This document shows positions 24,149 to 32,417 of a stretch of 64,000 nucleotides of DNA, piece after piece. This stretch comes from Curtobacterium sp. MCLR17_032 (GTDB lineage Bacteria; Actinomycetota; Actinomycetes; Actinomycetales; Microbacteriaceae). The translations under genes and the position numbers were made by a program. The notes beneath the pieces were generated by a model. It saw nothing but the letters and a program-made list of their open reading frames with translations. It was not told the DNA's origin and made no database searches. Every line of letters begins with the position of its first letter. The first letter of the stretch is position 1. The stretch is taken from positions 620,001-684,000 of the forward strand of contig NZ_CP126268.1 of NCBI RefSeq assembly GCF_003234795.2, read 5' to 3'.

Positions 24149-24276
24149 GGTAGGTCCTACCGATGTGGACCGTGCACCTGGTTCTCTAACCTGGCTGAAG
24201 TCGCCGGGATTCGGACCCGACCCGAACGGGTCCGAACCCGGCGACACACGCAACGCTACGCGAAAGCGGGCCCGCT
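24149..24276. other. Structured intergenic DNA: possible operator and hairpins
   Basis: GGTAGGTCCTACC (24149-24161) is an odd dyad. A hairpin at 24200-24245 has arms of about 19 bp (GTCGCCGGGATTCGGACCCG against CGGGTCCGAACCCGGCGAC). GACACA (24243) and TGTGTC (24276) pair around further small palindromes, and CCGCAACTTCTTGCGG follows at 24309-24324. A TAACCT box (24187-24192) precedes it on the plus strand. No ORF is credible. It could be a small RNA gene or a protein-binding region upstream of the DUF4184 gene. Confidence 0.35.
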
Positions 24277-24397
24277 GTGTCAACGAGAACGGCGAGTCGT
24301 GCTGCATCCCGCAACTTCTTGCGGTTGATCCGTCGCGCCCGGACGCGGGCGGCACCGTCCGGACGAGGACGGCTGCCCGGTCGCGGGCTGCTGGCGG

Positions 24398-24595
24398 GAC
24401 GCGTGCCCGGTGTCCGGTGTCCGGCGTCCGTCCGGCGTCCGGCGCCCGGTACCCGGCGCCTGGTGCCCGGCGCCCGGCGTCGAGACGGGCCCGTCTCCGT
24501 GAGACGCCGCGGTGCGCTCGAGACGCCGCAGGATCAGGGGGCGTCTCGGCCGGATGGCGGCGTCTCGGACTGACCCCGGCGTCTCGGCGGGGCCG
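24398..24595. repeat. Degenerate short-repeat tract between DUF4184 and LuxR genes
   Basis: First comes a run of 6-8-bp variants of GCCCGGT/GTCCGGC (about 24398-24480). Then GAGACGGGCCCGTCTC, a perfect 16-bp palindrome (24482-24497). Then two copies of GAGACGCCG and three of CGGCGTCTCGG up to 24590. The inverted copies can fold and may act as a terminator for the leftward LuxR gene. The 24050-24625 interval holds no gene I can support. Confidence 0.6.
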
Positions 24596-24625
24596 CGGGG
24601 CCGGCGGACCGTCCGGAAGGGCGGG

Positions 24626-27214
24626 TCAGACCATCTCGGCGAGCTCGGACCGCGAGCGCAGGTCCCACTTCGCGAACACCCGCGACATGTGCGCGTCGAT
24701 CGTCCGCACCGACAGCCCGAGGTGCTCGGCGATCCGCCGGTTCGAGAACCCCTGGGCCGCGAGCTGGGCGACCTCGTACTCCCGCTTCGTCAGCGGCTGC
24801 GTCCGACGTCCAGCGGTCACGGCCATCCCGCACGCAGCCAGGTCGGCCTGGGCGCTGGCGATCCACCCGCGGTCGCCCGAGCGCAGTGCGTCCGCGTACT
24901 GGGTGATCGCGCTCGCCAGGGGCCCGTCGACCCGTCCCGCCGCGTCCTGCAGTCGGTCGAGCGACGACGTGGTGTCCCGACCGGCCGCGATGTCCATCAC
25001 GTAGTGCAGCGCCTGCCCGTAGAGCACGTGCGTCCAGGCGCCCGAGGCGGTCCCGCGGGCGATCAGCTCGTCGGCGCGGTGGAGCCCGGCGGGGTTGCCG
25101 AGCAGCGCCTCGGCCCACGCGATGGTCATCTCGATCTGGTCGCCGAGGATCCGCATCGCCCGGAGCGGAGTCGTCCGCGCCCGCTCGACGGACTCGGCAG
25201 CCGCGTCGGTCATGCCCGCGTACGCCTGCGACATCGCCAGACGGGACCACGCGTAGGCGGCGAACCCACCCGGGTCGTCGACGGCGTACCGCTCGCACGC
25301 GGCCGTGAACGCGGTGACGGCGTCCGACCACCGGCGTTGTCCCAGTGCCTGGTTGCCGATGCCGAACAGCTCGAGCGTGAAGTCGTACTTCAGGAACGGG
25401 TCCGACCGGCTGACCGGCACCTGGGTCACCATCTCGGCGATGTCGCCCCGCCACACCTGGACCTGGTGCATGACGGACACGATCTCGCCGACGCTCCAGG
25501 GGGAGTCCTCGAGGTGCACGGCGGCCGTGGCCAGGCACGCCTGCGCGAGCCGGATTGCCTCGTCGAGTCGCCCGCCGGTGCCGAGGGCTGCGACGGCACA
25601 GGCGGCGATCGGCAGGAAGGACCGCGGGATCGCCGGGGCGTGCAGGACGCCGGTGCGCTCGATCTCCTGTCGGACCTCGGTGAAGTCGCCACCCCAGCCG
25701 AGGTGTGACAGCCGCAGGAGCCGGAGCTGCTCGGCCGTCTCGAGGTCCACGAACTGCATCGCGGACTCGGTGAGGGCGACGGCCGCCGAGGTGTCGTCGT
25801 CGTGGAACTGGCGGAGGTTCGCGAGGGTCTCGCACGCCTCGACCACGGCGACGTCGTCGACCCGCGGGCCCGAGGTCACCAGGCCCCAGGCCGCTTCGGC
25901 GTCGAGCCGGCCGGCCTCGCGCCCGCTGCTGTACCCGTAGGCCAGGGACCGGAGGCAGTGGGTGCGCACCCGGTCGGTCGGGGTGAGGCCAGCGTCGGGC
26001 CCCGCGTTGAGGGCCGCGGTCGTCAGGACGATGGCGCTCTCGTGCTCCTGCAGGCCGCCGGCGACCCGGGCCGCGTCGAGCAGCTGGTCGACCGGGGGCA
26101 CGATGCCGCACTCGAGTGCCCAGAGGGTCGAGCGGAGTCGGGCTGCCGGTGGTGCCCCCTCGGGCCGGTCGGTGCGGAAGGCGTTGGCGCGGGCGAACAG
26201 CGAGGTCCGGCGTGCGACGGGCACCAGGGCGCGGACGACCTCGCCGATGAGCGGGTGCGAGGAGCGCGCGACCGGGCTGCCGGTGTCGGTCGAGTCGATC
26301 CGGACGAAGCCGAGCCCCACCATGCGGTCGAGGTCGCGTCCGTCGACCAGGGCGATCAGGCGGGACAGCGGGATCGGTTCGGCGAGGGCGACGATCTCCA
26401 CGACGTCCCGGAGCTCGCCCGGCAACGCCCCGAGTTCGGTGCGGTACATGTCCGCCAGGCTCATCGACGCCGTGACCCGTCCGCGCCAGTACCAGCTGAG
26501 GGCGGTGTGCTCGAGCGAGCCCGAGGACAGGCCGGCCCGCACGACCTCGCGCAGGTACAGCGGGTTGCCCTGCGTCGCCCGGTGGACCTGCTCCACCGAC
26601 GCCGGTTCGAGCGGGGCGCCGAGCGCGCGCTCGATCAGGGACGATGCCTCGGCCACGTCGAGCGGTTCCAGGTCGATGCGTTCGAGCAGGTCGTCCTGCC
26701 ACAGCGCCCGCAGGGGTTCGGCGAGGGCCGTGAAGTCCCGGCAGGTCAGCACGAGCCGCGCGTGCTGGTCCCGCACGAGCCAGGCGACGTAGCGGGCCGA
26801 CAGGGCGTCGAGCAGGTCGGCGTCGTCGACCCGGAGGAGCAGGTCGCGTCCTTCCGCCTCGGCGGCGTCCCGGAGGCGCGCCTCGGCCGGCACGGGTTCG
26901 GTCAGGTCGTCGCCCAGGACGTCCCCGAACCGGTCCGACACCGCGCCGAAGGGCATCGACGACCCGGCGGCCACGGCGGTGATCGGCACGACCAGCGGGT
27001 CCGTGTCCCGCTCCTGCGCGGCGACCCGGTCGGTGACGCGGGCAGCGACGGTGGTCTTGCCGAGCCCGGCGGCCCCCACGAGGGCGACACTCCACCGGTG
27101 CTCGCCGACGACGGCGACCGCGCGGTCCTCTTCGTCACGGGTGATCACGGGCCAGGACAGGCGGGCGGGGGCGGTCGTCGGACGGCGCTCGCTCGACGCG
27201 GCCTCCTCGGCCAT
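24626..27214 (-). CDS. Large ATP-binding LuxR-family regulator (LAL-like)
   Basis: 862 aa. An N-terminal NTPase (about residues 30-300) has Walker A GAAGLGKTT and Walker B LLLRVDDADLL, with an orc1/cdc6-like TQGNPLYLREVV. A long helical TPR-like middle follows. The C-terminal LuxR HTH is TKREYEVAQLAAQGFSNRRIAEHLGLSVRTIDAHMSRVFAKWD. The ATG at 27214 has GGAGG 8 nt upstream. Such proteins are usually activators of sugar, stress or secondary-metabolism genes; the target here is not evident. It is divergent from the small membrane-protein gene at 27319. Confidence 0.88.
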   Translation of the reverse strand: MAEEAASSERRPTTAPARLSWPVITRDEEDRAVAVVGEHRWSVALVGAAGLGKTTVAARVTDRVAAQERDTDPLVVPITAVAAGSSMPFGAVSDRFGDVLGDDLTEPVPAEARLRDAAEAEGRDLLLRVDDADLLDALSARYVAWLVRDQHARLVLTCRDFTALAEPLRALWQDDLLERIDLEPLDVAEASSLIERALGAPLEPASVEQVHRATQGNPLYLREVVRAGLSSGSLEHTALSWYWRGRVTASMSLADMYRTELGALPGELRDVVEIVALAEPIPLSRLIALVDGRDLDRMVGLGFVRIDSTDTGSPVARSSHPLIGEVVRALVPVARRTSLFARANAFRTDRPEGAPPAARLRSTLWALECGIVPPVDQLLDAARVAGGLQEHESAIVLTTAALNAGPDAGLTPTDRVRTHCLRSLAYGYSSGREAGRLDAEAAWGLVTSGPRVDDVAVVEACETLANLRQFHDDDTSAAVALTESAMQFVDLETAEQLRLLRLSHLGWGGDFTEVRQEIERTGVLHAPAIPRSFLPIAACAVAALGTGGRLDEAIRLAQACLATAAVHLEDSPWSVGEIVSVMHQVQVWRGDIAEMVTQVPVSRSDPFLKYDFTLELFGIGNQALGQRRWSDAVTAFTAACERYAVDDPGGFAAYAWSRLAMSQAYAGMTDAAAESVERARTTPLRAMRILGDQIEMTIAWAEALLGNPAGLHRADELIARGTASGAWTHVLYGQALHYVMDIAAGRDTTSSLDRLQDAAGRVDGPLASAITQYADALRSGDRGWIASAQADLAACGMAVTAGRRTQPLTKREYEVAQLAAQGFSNRRIAEHLGLSVRTIDAHMSRVFAKWDLRSRSELAEMV

Positions 27215-27318
27215 CGCGCACCTCCGTCCTCGACGGTGTTCCGTCCTGCACCATCATCTCGCGTCCACCGGACGAACTGCCGGGCGTGGATCCTCCCAAG
27301 GTGGGGGACAATGGGGAC

Positions 27319-27813
27319 GTGAGCAACACCGATCGACCCGACGAACGCCCGGTGCCGGCGCCGAACGCGGTGACCAGCCCGGACCAGGTCACCATCCGAC
27401 GCGCCCCCCGTTTCAGCGTCTTCATCCTCGGCGGCGCCGTCCTCGGCTTCCTCGTGACGGTCGTCGTCGTCGCGCTCACGATGGGCATCGACCGGGGCAA
27501 CCAGCAGGAGACCACCGGTTTCGCGGGCCTCGTCGGCTACTTCAGCCTGTACGGCGTCTCGATCGGCATGCTCGTCGGCGCGGTCATCGCCGTCGTGCTC
27601 GACCAGGTCTCGTCCCGCCGTGCGGCCCGGCTGACGGCCGAGCGGGTCGCCGTCGACCCGGCTCCGGAGACCGTCGACGGCGAGCTCGAGGACCACAGGG
27701 CACCGGATGTCCGGCCCGCCACCGACGTACCAGCCACCGACGTGCCCGCCACCGACGTGCCCGACACCGACCGCACGGTCGAGCCGGAACCCCGGGAACG
27801 CCCCGAGCGCTGA
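27319..27813 (+). CDS. Small two-TM membrane protein, unknown function
   Basis: 164 aa. A Pro-rich N-terminus is followed by two TM helices (VFILGGAVLGFLVTVVVVALTMG and GLVGYFSLYGVSIGMLVGAVIAVVL). The cytoplasmic tail has a 15-bp-based repeat (ATDVP)3 and ends acidic/basic (EPEPRERPER). GTG 27319 is chosen because GACAAT lies 6 nt before it (leaderless pattern). No named domain recognised; it ends convergently with purF across a perfect palindrome. Confidence 0.7.
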   Translation: MSNTDRPDERPVPAPNAVTSPDQVTIRRAPRFSVFILGGAVLGFLVTVVVVALTMGIDRGNQQETTGFAGLVGYFSLYGVSIGMLVGAVIAVVLDQVSSRRAARLTAERVAVDPAPETVDGELEDHRAPDVRPATDVPATDVPATDVPDTDRTVEPEPRERPER

Positions 27814-27839
27814 GGCTGCGGTCGCGGACGCGACCACAG

Positions 27840-27887
27840 AACGGACTGGAGGCCCGTCACCAGCTGGTGACGGGCCTCCAGTCCGTT
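27840..27887. terminator. Perfect 48-bp palindrome between convergent genes
   Basis: Two 24-bp arms without a loop, centred on CAGCTG, with outer ends AACGGACTGGAGGCCCG and its inverse. It lies 27 bp after the membrane-protein stop and 25 bp after the purF stop. A bidirectional terminator is the simplest reading. A perfect loopless palindrome of this size could also extrude as a cruciform. Confidence 0.8.
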
Positions 27888-27911
27888 GGTCCGCACGGTG
27901 CGGAACCGGCG

Positions 27912-29369
27912 TCAGCTGAGCTGGTTCGCCTCGACCCAGGCCAGGTACTCCGGCGACACCAAACCGGTGACGTACTCGCCCGTGAAGCAGCTCATCTCGA
28001 GGTCCGTGACGTCCGATCCCTCGATGATCGCGTCGCGCATGTCACCGATCTCCTGGTAGATCAGGTGGTCGCTGCCCAGCACCCGGTTGATCTCCGGGAT
28101 CTTCCGGTCGTGGGCGATCAGCTCGGCGCGCGTCGGCATGTTGATGCCGTAGACGTGCGGGAACCGGACAGGGGGCGCCGCGCTCGTGAAGGTGACCTCG
28201 TTCGCGCCGGCGGCCCGCGCCATCTCGACGATCTCGCGGCTCGTCGTACCGCGCACGATGGAGTCGTCCACGATCAGGATGTTCTTGCCCTTGAACTCGG
28301 ACGACATCGCGTTGAGCTTCTGGCGGACCGAACGCTTGCGCTCCGCCTGCCCCGGCATGATGAACGTGCGGCCGACGTAGCGGTTCTTGTAGAAGCCCTC
28401 GCGGTACTCGATGCCGAGCTTCTGCGCGACCTGCATCGCGGCAGGGCGGCTGGAGTCCGGGATCGGCATCACGACGTCGATGTCGCCGGTCGGGGCGTAC
28501 TGCTCGATCGTGTCCGCCAGGCGGTTGCCCAGGCGGAGACGGGCGTCGTACACGGAGATGCCGTTCATCACGGAGTCCGGACGGGCCAGGTAGACGTACT
28601 CGAAGGAGCACGGCACCAGGCGCGGGTCCTTCGCGCACTGGCGGGCGTGCATCGTGCCGTCCATCTCGATGAAGACGGCCTCGCCCGGGGCGACGTCGCG
28701 GACGATGTCGTAGCCGCCGGACTCGAGCACCAGGGACTCGGACGCGACGACCCACTCGCTCTTGCCGGCGTCGTCGAACTTGTGCCCGAGGATCAGCGGC
28801 CGGATGCCGAACGGGTCGCGGAACGCCAGCAGGCCGTGGCCCGCGATCGTCGCGATCGTGGCGTACGAGCCCTCGACCCGCTCGTGCACGCGCTCGACCG
28901 CGTCGAACACCTGCCCGGGGTCGAGGTGCGTGCCACGGACCTGGCCCTGCAGCTCGTGCGCCAGGACGTTCACGAGCAGCTCGGTGTCCGAGGTCGTGTT
29001 GAGGTGCCGGCGGTCGATGTCGAACAGCTCGCGGGTGAGTTCCCGCGTGTTCGTCAGGTTGCCGTTGTGCACGAGGACGATGCCGTACGGCGCGTTCACG
29101 TAGAACGGCTGGGCTTCCTCTTCGTTCGCGGCGGCGCCGCGGGTGGCGTAGCGGACGTGGCCGAGGCCCATCGTCCCGAGGAGTGCCCGCATGTCACGGG
29201 TACGGAAACCCTCGCGCACGTGGCCGCGGGTCTTGTGCATGTGGTGCACGTGCCCGTCGACCGTGGCGATGCCCGTGGAGTCCTGTCCCCGGTGTTGCAG
29301 GAGGAGCAGGGCGTCGTAGATGGATTGGTTTGCAGGCCCCTGCGCAACGAGGCCGACGATGCCGCACAT
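27912..29369 (-). CDS. purF: Amidophosphoribosyltransferase
   Basis: 485-aa first enzyme of purine synthesis (PRPP + glutamine to phosphoribosylamine). Cys2 (MCGIVGLVAQG) is the Ntn glutaminase nucleophile, with no propeptide as written. HRGQDSTGIAT, GLGHVRYATRG and VHNGNLTN line the glutaminase site. The PRPP loop is NILIVDDSIVRGTTSREIV. C-terminal Cys in EMSCFTGEYVTG fits the type with a possible Fe-S or metal site, not resolved here. It is divergent from purM, with 71 bp between starts. Confidence 0.97.
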   Translation of the reverse strand: MCGIVGLVAQGPANQSIYDALLLLQHRGQDSTGIATVDGHVHHMHKTRGHVREGFRTRDMRALLGTMGLGHVRYATRGAAANEEEAQPFYVNAPYGIVLVHNGNLTNTRELTRELFDIDRRHLNTTSDTELLVNVLAHELQGQVRGTHLDPGQVFDAVERVHERVEGSYATIATIAGHGLLAFRDPFGIRPLILGHKFDDAGKSEWVVASESLVLESGGYDIVRDVAPGEAVFIEMDGTMHARQCAKDPRLVPCSFEYVYLARPDSVMNGISVYDARLRLGNRLADTIEQYAPTGDIDVVMPIPDSSRPAAMQVAQKLGIEYREGFYKNRYVGRTFIMPGQAERKRSVRQKLNAMSSEFKGKNILIVDDSIVRGTTSREIVEMARAAGANEVTFTSAAPPVRFPHVYGINMPTRAELIAHDRKIPEINRVLGSDHLIYQEIGDMRDAIIEGSDVTDLEMSCFTGEYVTGLVSPEYLAWVEANQLS

Positions 29370-29440
29370 TCGCGGGGTGCTCCAGACCGTAGGATCGGGT
29401 GGTACCGAACAAGTCTGCCATGCCCTGCGGAGGACGACGT

Positions 29441-30535
29441 ATGCCCAACCCCTACGCCGAGGCCGGCGTCGACACCGCTGCCGGTGACCTGGCCGTCGAG
29501 CTCATGAAGTCCGCCGTGTCGGCGACGCACAACGCGTCCGTCCTGGGCGGGGTCGGCGGCTTCGCCGGTCTGTACGACGTCTCGTTCCTCAAGGACTACG
29601 AGCGGCCCCTCCTCGCCACCTCGACCGACGGCGTCGGCACGAAGGTCGCGATCGCGCAGGCCATCGACAAGCACGACACGATCGGGCAGGACCTGGTCGG
29701 CATGGTCGTCGACGACATCGTCGTGGTCGGCGCGACGCCGCTGTTCATGACGGACTACATCGCCTGCGGCCGGGTCGTCCCGAACCGCATCGCCGACATC
29801 GTCGCCGGCATCGCCCGCGGCTGCGCGGCCACCGGCACCGCCCTGGTCGGCGGCGAGACCGCGGAACACCCGGGCCTGCTCGGACCGGACGACTACGACG
29901 TCGCCGGTGCCGCGGTCGGCGTGGTCGAGGCCGGTTCGCAGCTCGGCGCCCACCTGGTGCAGGACGGCGACGTGGTCATCGCGATCGAGTCCTCCGGGCT
30001 GCACTCGAACGGGTACTCGCTCGTCCGGCACATCCTGGGCCAGCGCGGCATCGGCTACACCGACACGCTGCCGGAGCTCGGCGGCCTGGTCGGCGAGGCC
30101 CTGCTCGAACCCACCCGCCTCTACACGACCCCGCTGCTCGAGCTGATCGACGGACACCCGGGCGACGTGCACTCGCTGTCCCACGTCACCGGTGGCGGCA
30201 TCGCGGCGAACCTGGCGCGCGTGCTGCCCGTCGGCTCGTGGGTCGAGGTCGACCGTTCCACCTGGCAGCCGCTGCCGGTGTTCCGCGTCCTGGCGGAGCT
30301 GGCCGGAACCCCGATCGAGGACACCGAGAGCACCTGGAACCTGGGCATCGGCATGTTCGCGGTCGTCTCGGCAGCGTCGGTCGACGGGGTCACCGCGACG
30401 CTCCGGTCGGCCGGGCTTCCGGCGTGGGAGGTCGGGACCGTGTCGATCGGCACGCGTGACCTGACCGGGTTCGAGCAGGGCGCCAAGGGCGTCGACGGCG
30501 GGGCCGTGCGCCTGGTCGGGGCCTACGCGGGCTGA
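29441..30535 (+). CDS. purM: Phosphoribosylformylglycinamidine cyclo-ligase
   Basis: 364-aa AIR synthetase. Family blocks include NPYAEAGVDTAAGDLAVELMK, STDGVGTKVAIAQAIDKHDTIGQDLVGMVVDDIVVVGA, GCAATGTALVGGETAEHPG, HSNGYSLVRHIL and HVTGGGIAANLARVLP. ATG 29441 has GGAGG 8 nt upstream. A longer in-frame start (29399) is not supported. Divergent from purF, so both purine genes could share regulation in the 71-bp gap. Confidence 0.97.
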   Translation: MPNPYAEAGVDTAAGDLAVELMKSAVSATHNASVLGGVGGFAGLYDVSFLKDYERPLLATSTDGVGTKVAIAQAIDKHDTIGQDLVGMVVDDIVVVGATPLFMTDYIACGRVVPNRIADIVAGIARGCAATGTALVGGETAEHPGLLGPDDYDVAGAAVGVVEAGSQLGAHLVQDGDVVIAIESSGLHSNGYSLVRHILGQRGIGYTDTLPELGGLVGEALLEPTRLYTTPLLELIDGHPGDVHSLSHVTGGGIAANLARVLPVGSWVEVDRSTWQPLPVFRVLAELAGTPIEDTESTWNLGIGMFAVVSAASVDGVTATLRSAGLPAWEVGTVSIGTRDLTGFEQGAKGVDGGAVRLVGAYAG

Positions 30536-30568
30536 GTCCCGGCGCGCTGGTCGGCTCCTGCCGGCGTG

Positions 30569-30691
30569 GTCGAGGTCGCACGACCTGCCGCCTGCGCTCT
30601 GTCGAGGTCGCACGACGTGCCGCCTGCGCTCTGTCGAGGTCGCACGAACTGCCGCTCGGGGCTGCCCGGGGCGGCAGTTCGTGCGACCTCG
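30569..30691. repeat. 32-bp tandem repeat ending in a 57-bp hairpin
   Basis: Two full 32-bp copies (30569-30600, 30601-30632) and a partial third begin GTCGAGGTCGCACGA. The third forms the left arm of an inverted repeat: 21-bp perfect arms at 30635-30655 and 30671-30691, total length 57 bp. Downstream lies a run of GCGACCG/GCGAGCCG repeats (to about 30745). It may terminate purM. The whole 30536-30805 interval has no gene. Confidence 0.8.
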
Positions 30692-30805
30692 GCGACCGGC
30701 GACCGGCGACCGGCGAGCCGGCGACCGGCGAGCCGGCGGCCGGTCACGCCCGGGGACGACGAACGCCGCGCTGCCCGAGGGCGCGCGGCGTGATCGACCG
30801 GGAGG

Positions 30806-31012
30806 TCAGGCGGACTTGTTCGTGTCCGTCTGGTTCTCGAGGTCTCCTTCGTCACCGAACTCGTCGCCCCAACGGTCGACGTAGTCCGGCTCGTCCGACT
30901 GCTGTGCGACGGAGAGTTCGCGTTCGAGAGCACCGTAGTTCGTGTCCGGGCTGAAGTACTTCAGCTCCCGGGCGACCTTGGTGTGCTTCGCCTTCTGACG
31001 GCCGCGCCCCAT
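30806..31012 (-). CDS. DUF3073 domain protein
   Basis: 68-aa small, charged protein beginning MGRGRQKAKHTKVARELKYFSPDTNYGALERELS, the conserved core of DUF3073 found across actinobacteria. The tail is acidic (DYVDRWGDEFGDEGDLENQ). It probably binds nucleic acid or ribosomes given the basic N-terminus; function is not established. AGAGGGGGTC upstream of ATG 31012 provides a possible SD. It is divergent from the flavoprotein gene. Confidence 0.88.
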   Translation of the reverse strand: MGRGRQKAKHTKVARELKYFSPDTNYGALERELSVAQQSDEPDYVDRWGDEFGDEGDLENQTDTNKSA

Positions 31013-31174
31013 GCGTGACCCCCTCTGTGTCGGCTCGTGTCCGGTCTCGGCGGGCAACGAGTGCGCACCCGGGAAGAACAGACGGTTCGTGGTTTGAAAT
31101 CTGTCCGTCACTTTACCATGTACCCCGTTGCCGACTTCGCCCGGCGCGTCCCGAGCACAGCAGAATCGAGGGTG

Positions 31175-32380
31175 ATGATCCGCCCAGCAGAACGAGCCCG
31201 CGTCGTCGTCATCGGTGCTGGTCAGGCCGGACTCTCGGTCGCGTGGCACCTGCAGCGCGCGGGCCTCGTCGCGGGCCACGACCTGGTGGTCCTGGACCGT
31301 GCTCCGGGGACGGGAGGCGCGTGGCAGTTCCGGTGGGACGCCCTGCGGCTCGGCATCGCCCACCGGGTGCACGACCTGCCCGGGATGCACGAGATGGGCC
31401 TGCGGTTCGACGACGCAGACCAGTCGCGGCCGGCCCGGGAGGTCGTGGCCGAGTACTACCGCCGGTTCGAGGAGCACCACGACCTCCGCGTGCGTCGGCC
31501 GGTCGGGGTGACGGCCGTCCGGCACGGTGACGGTCCCGGATCGGACACCCTGCTGGTCGAGACCCGCGACGAGCACGGTGTCGCGGGGACGATCCGGGCC
31601 GAGGCGGTCGTCAACGCCTCGGGCACGTGGGGCACCCCGTTCGTGCCGTGGGTCCCCGGGCGCGATGCCTTCCGTGGCCGGCAGCTCGACACGACGGGCT
31701 ACCGCGACGCGAGGGAGTTCGCCGGGCAGGACGTGGTGGTCGTCGGCGGTGGCACGAGCGCGATCGGGTTCCTGCTGGAACTGGACGGCATCGCCCGGTC
31801 GACCCGGTGGTTCACCCGGCGTCCCGTCGTCTGGTCGGACGACCCGGCCCTGGCGACCGGCGCGGCCGTGGCGGCGGTCGCGGACCAGGACCGCGCTGCC
31901 CGGGCCGGTCGCACCCTGCCGAGCATCGTCAGCGGGACCGGGTTGCCGGTGTCCCCGAGGATCCGCCGTGGCCTGGCCCGGGGGCTCCTCGAAGCTGAAC
32001 CGATGTTCACACGACTCGACGGCGACGGGGTCCTGACGGCCGACAGCGAGCACGTCCACGCCGACGCCGTGATCTGGGCGACGGGCTTCCGCGCCGACCT
32101 CAGGCACCTCGCGCCGTTGCGCCTCCGGACCGAGGCGGGCGGGGTCGTCGTCGAGGACGGTCGGTCCACCGCCGAGCCGCGGCTGTTCCTCGCCGGCTAC
32201 GGTCCCCAGGCCTCGACGATCGGGGCGAACCGGGCCGGCCGCCGGATCGCGCGCCAGGTGCTGGCCGTCCTGGCCGACGACGACGTGGCCCACACCCACA
32301 CCGACACCGACACCGCCGGTGCTGCTGCCGCCGCTGACGATGACGCTGCTCCCGACGGGCAGTCCGCCGCCGGCGCCTGA
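31175..32380 (+). CDS. FAD/NAD(P)-binding oxidoreductase (flavin monooxygenase-like)
   Basis: 401 aa. The FAD Rossmann motif VVVIGAGQAGLSVAWHL is at the N-terminus. A second dinucleotide motif, DVVVVGGGTSAIGFLLEL, lies at about residue 185 for NAD(P)H. A C-terminal ATG-type motif is VIWATGFRADLRHL. The layout fits flavin-containing or Baeyer-Villiger-like monooxygenases and CzcO-type proteins; the substrate is unknown. The tail is a low-complexity Asp/Thr/Ala stretch. CAGAAT lies 8 nt before ATG 31175 (leaderless pattern). Confidence 0.82.
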   Translation: MIRPAERARVVVIGAGQAGLSVAWHLQRAGLVAGHDLVVLDRAPGTGGAWQFRWDALRLGIAHRVHDLPGMHEMGLRFDDADQSRPAREVVAEYYRRFEEHHDLRVRRPVGVTAVRHGDGPGSDTLLVETRDEHGVAGTIRAEAVVNASGTWGTPFVPWVPGRDAFRGRQLDTTGYRDAREFAGQDVVVVGGGTSAIGFLLELDGIARSTRWFTRRPVVWSDDPALATGAAVAAVADQDRAARAGRTLPSIVSGTGLPVSPRIRRGLARGLLEAEPMFTRLDGDGVLTADSEHVHADAVIWATGFRADLRHLAPLRLRTEAGGVVVEDGRSTAEPRLFLAGYGPQASTIGANRAGRRIARQVLAVLADDDVAHTHTDTDTAGAAAAADDDAAPDGQSAAGA

Positions 32381-32417
32381 CCGGATCGGCGGGAGGGGGC
32401 GGACACCGTCGACCCGT

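Noticed and set aside
24149..24245. A tRNA on the minus strand (contains GGTTAGAG and GGTCCGAATCC)
   Set aside because: No arrangement gives a proper acceptor stem with anticodon arm and T-loop in the right order.
30569..30691. 32-bp direct repeats after purM as a CRISPR array
   Set aside because: The copies are directly adjacent with no spacers and no cas gene nearby.
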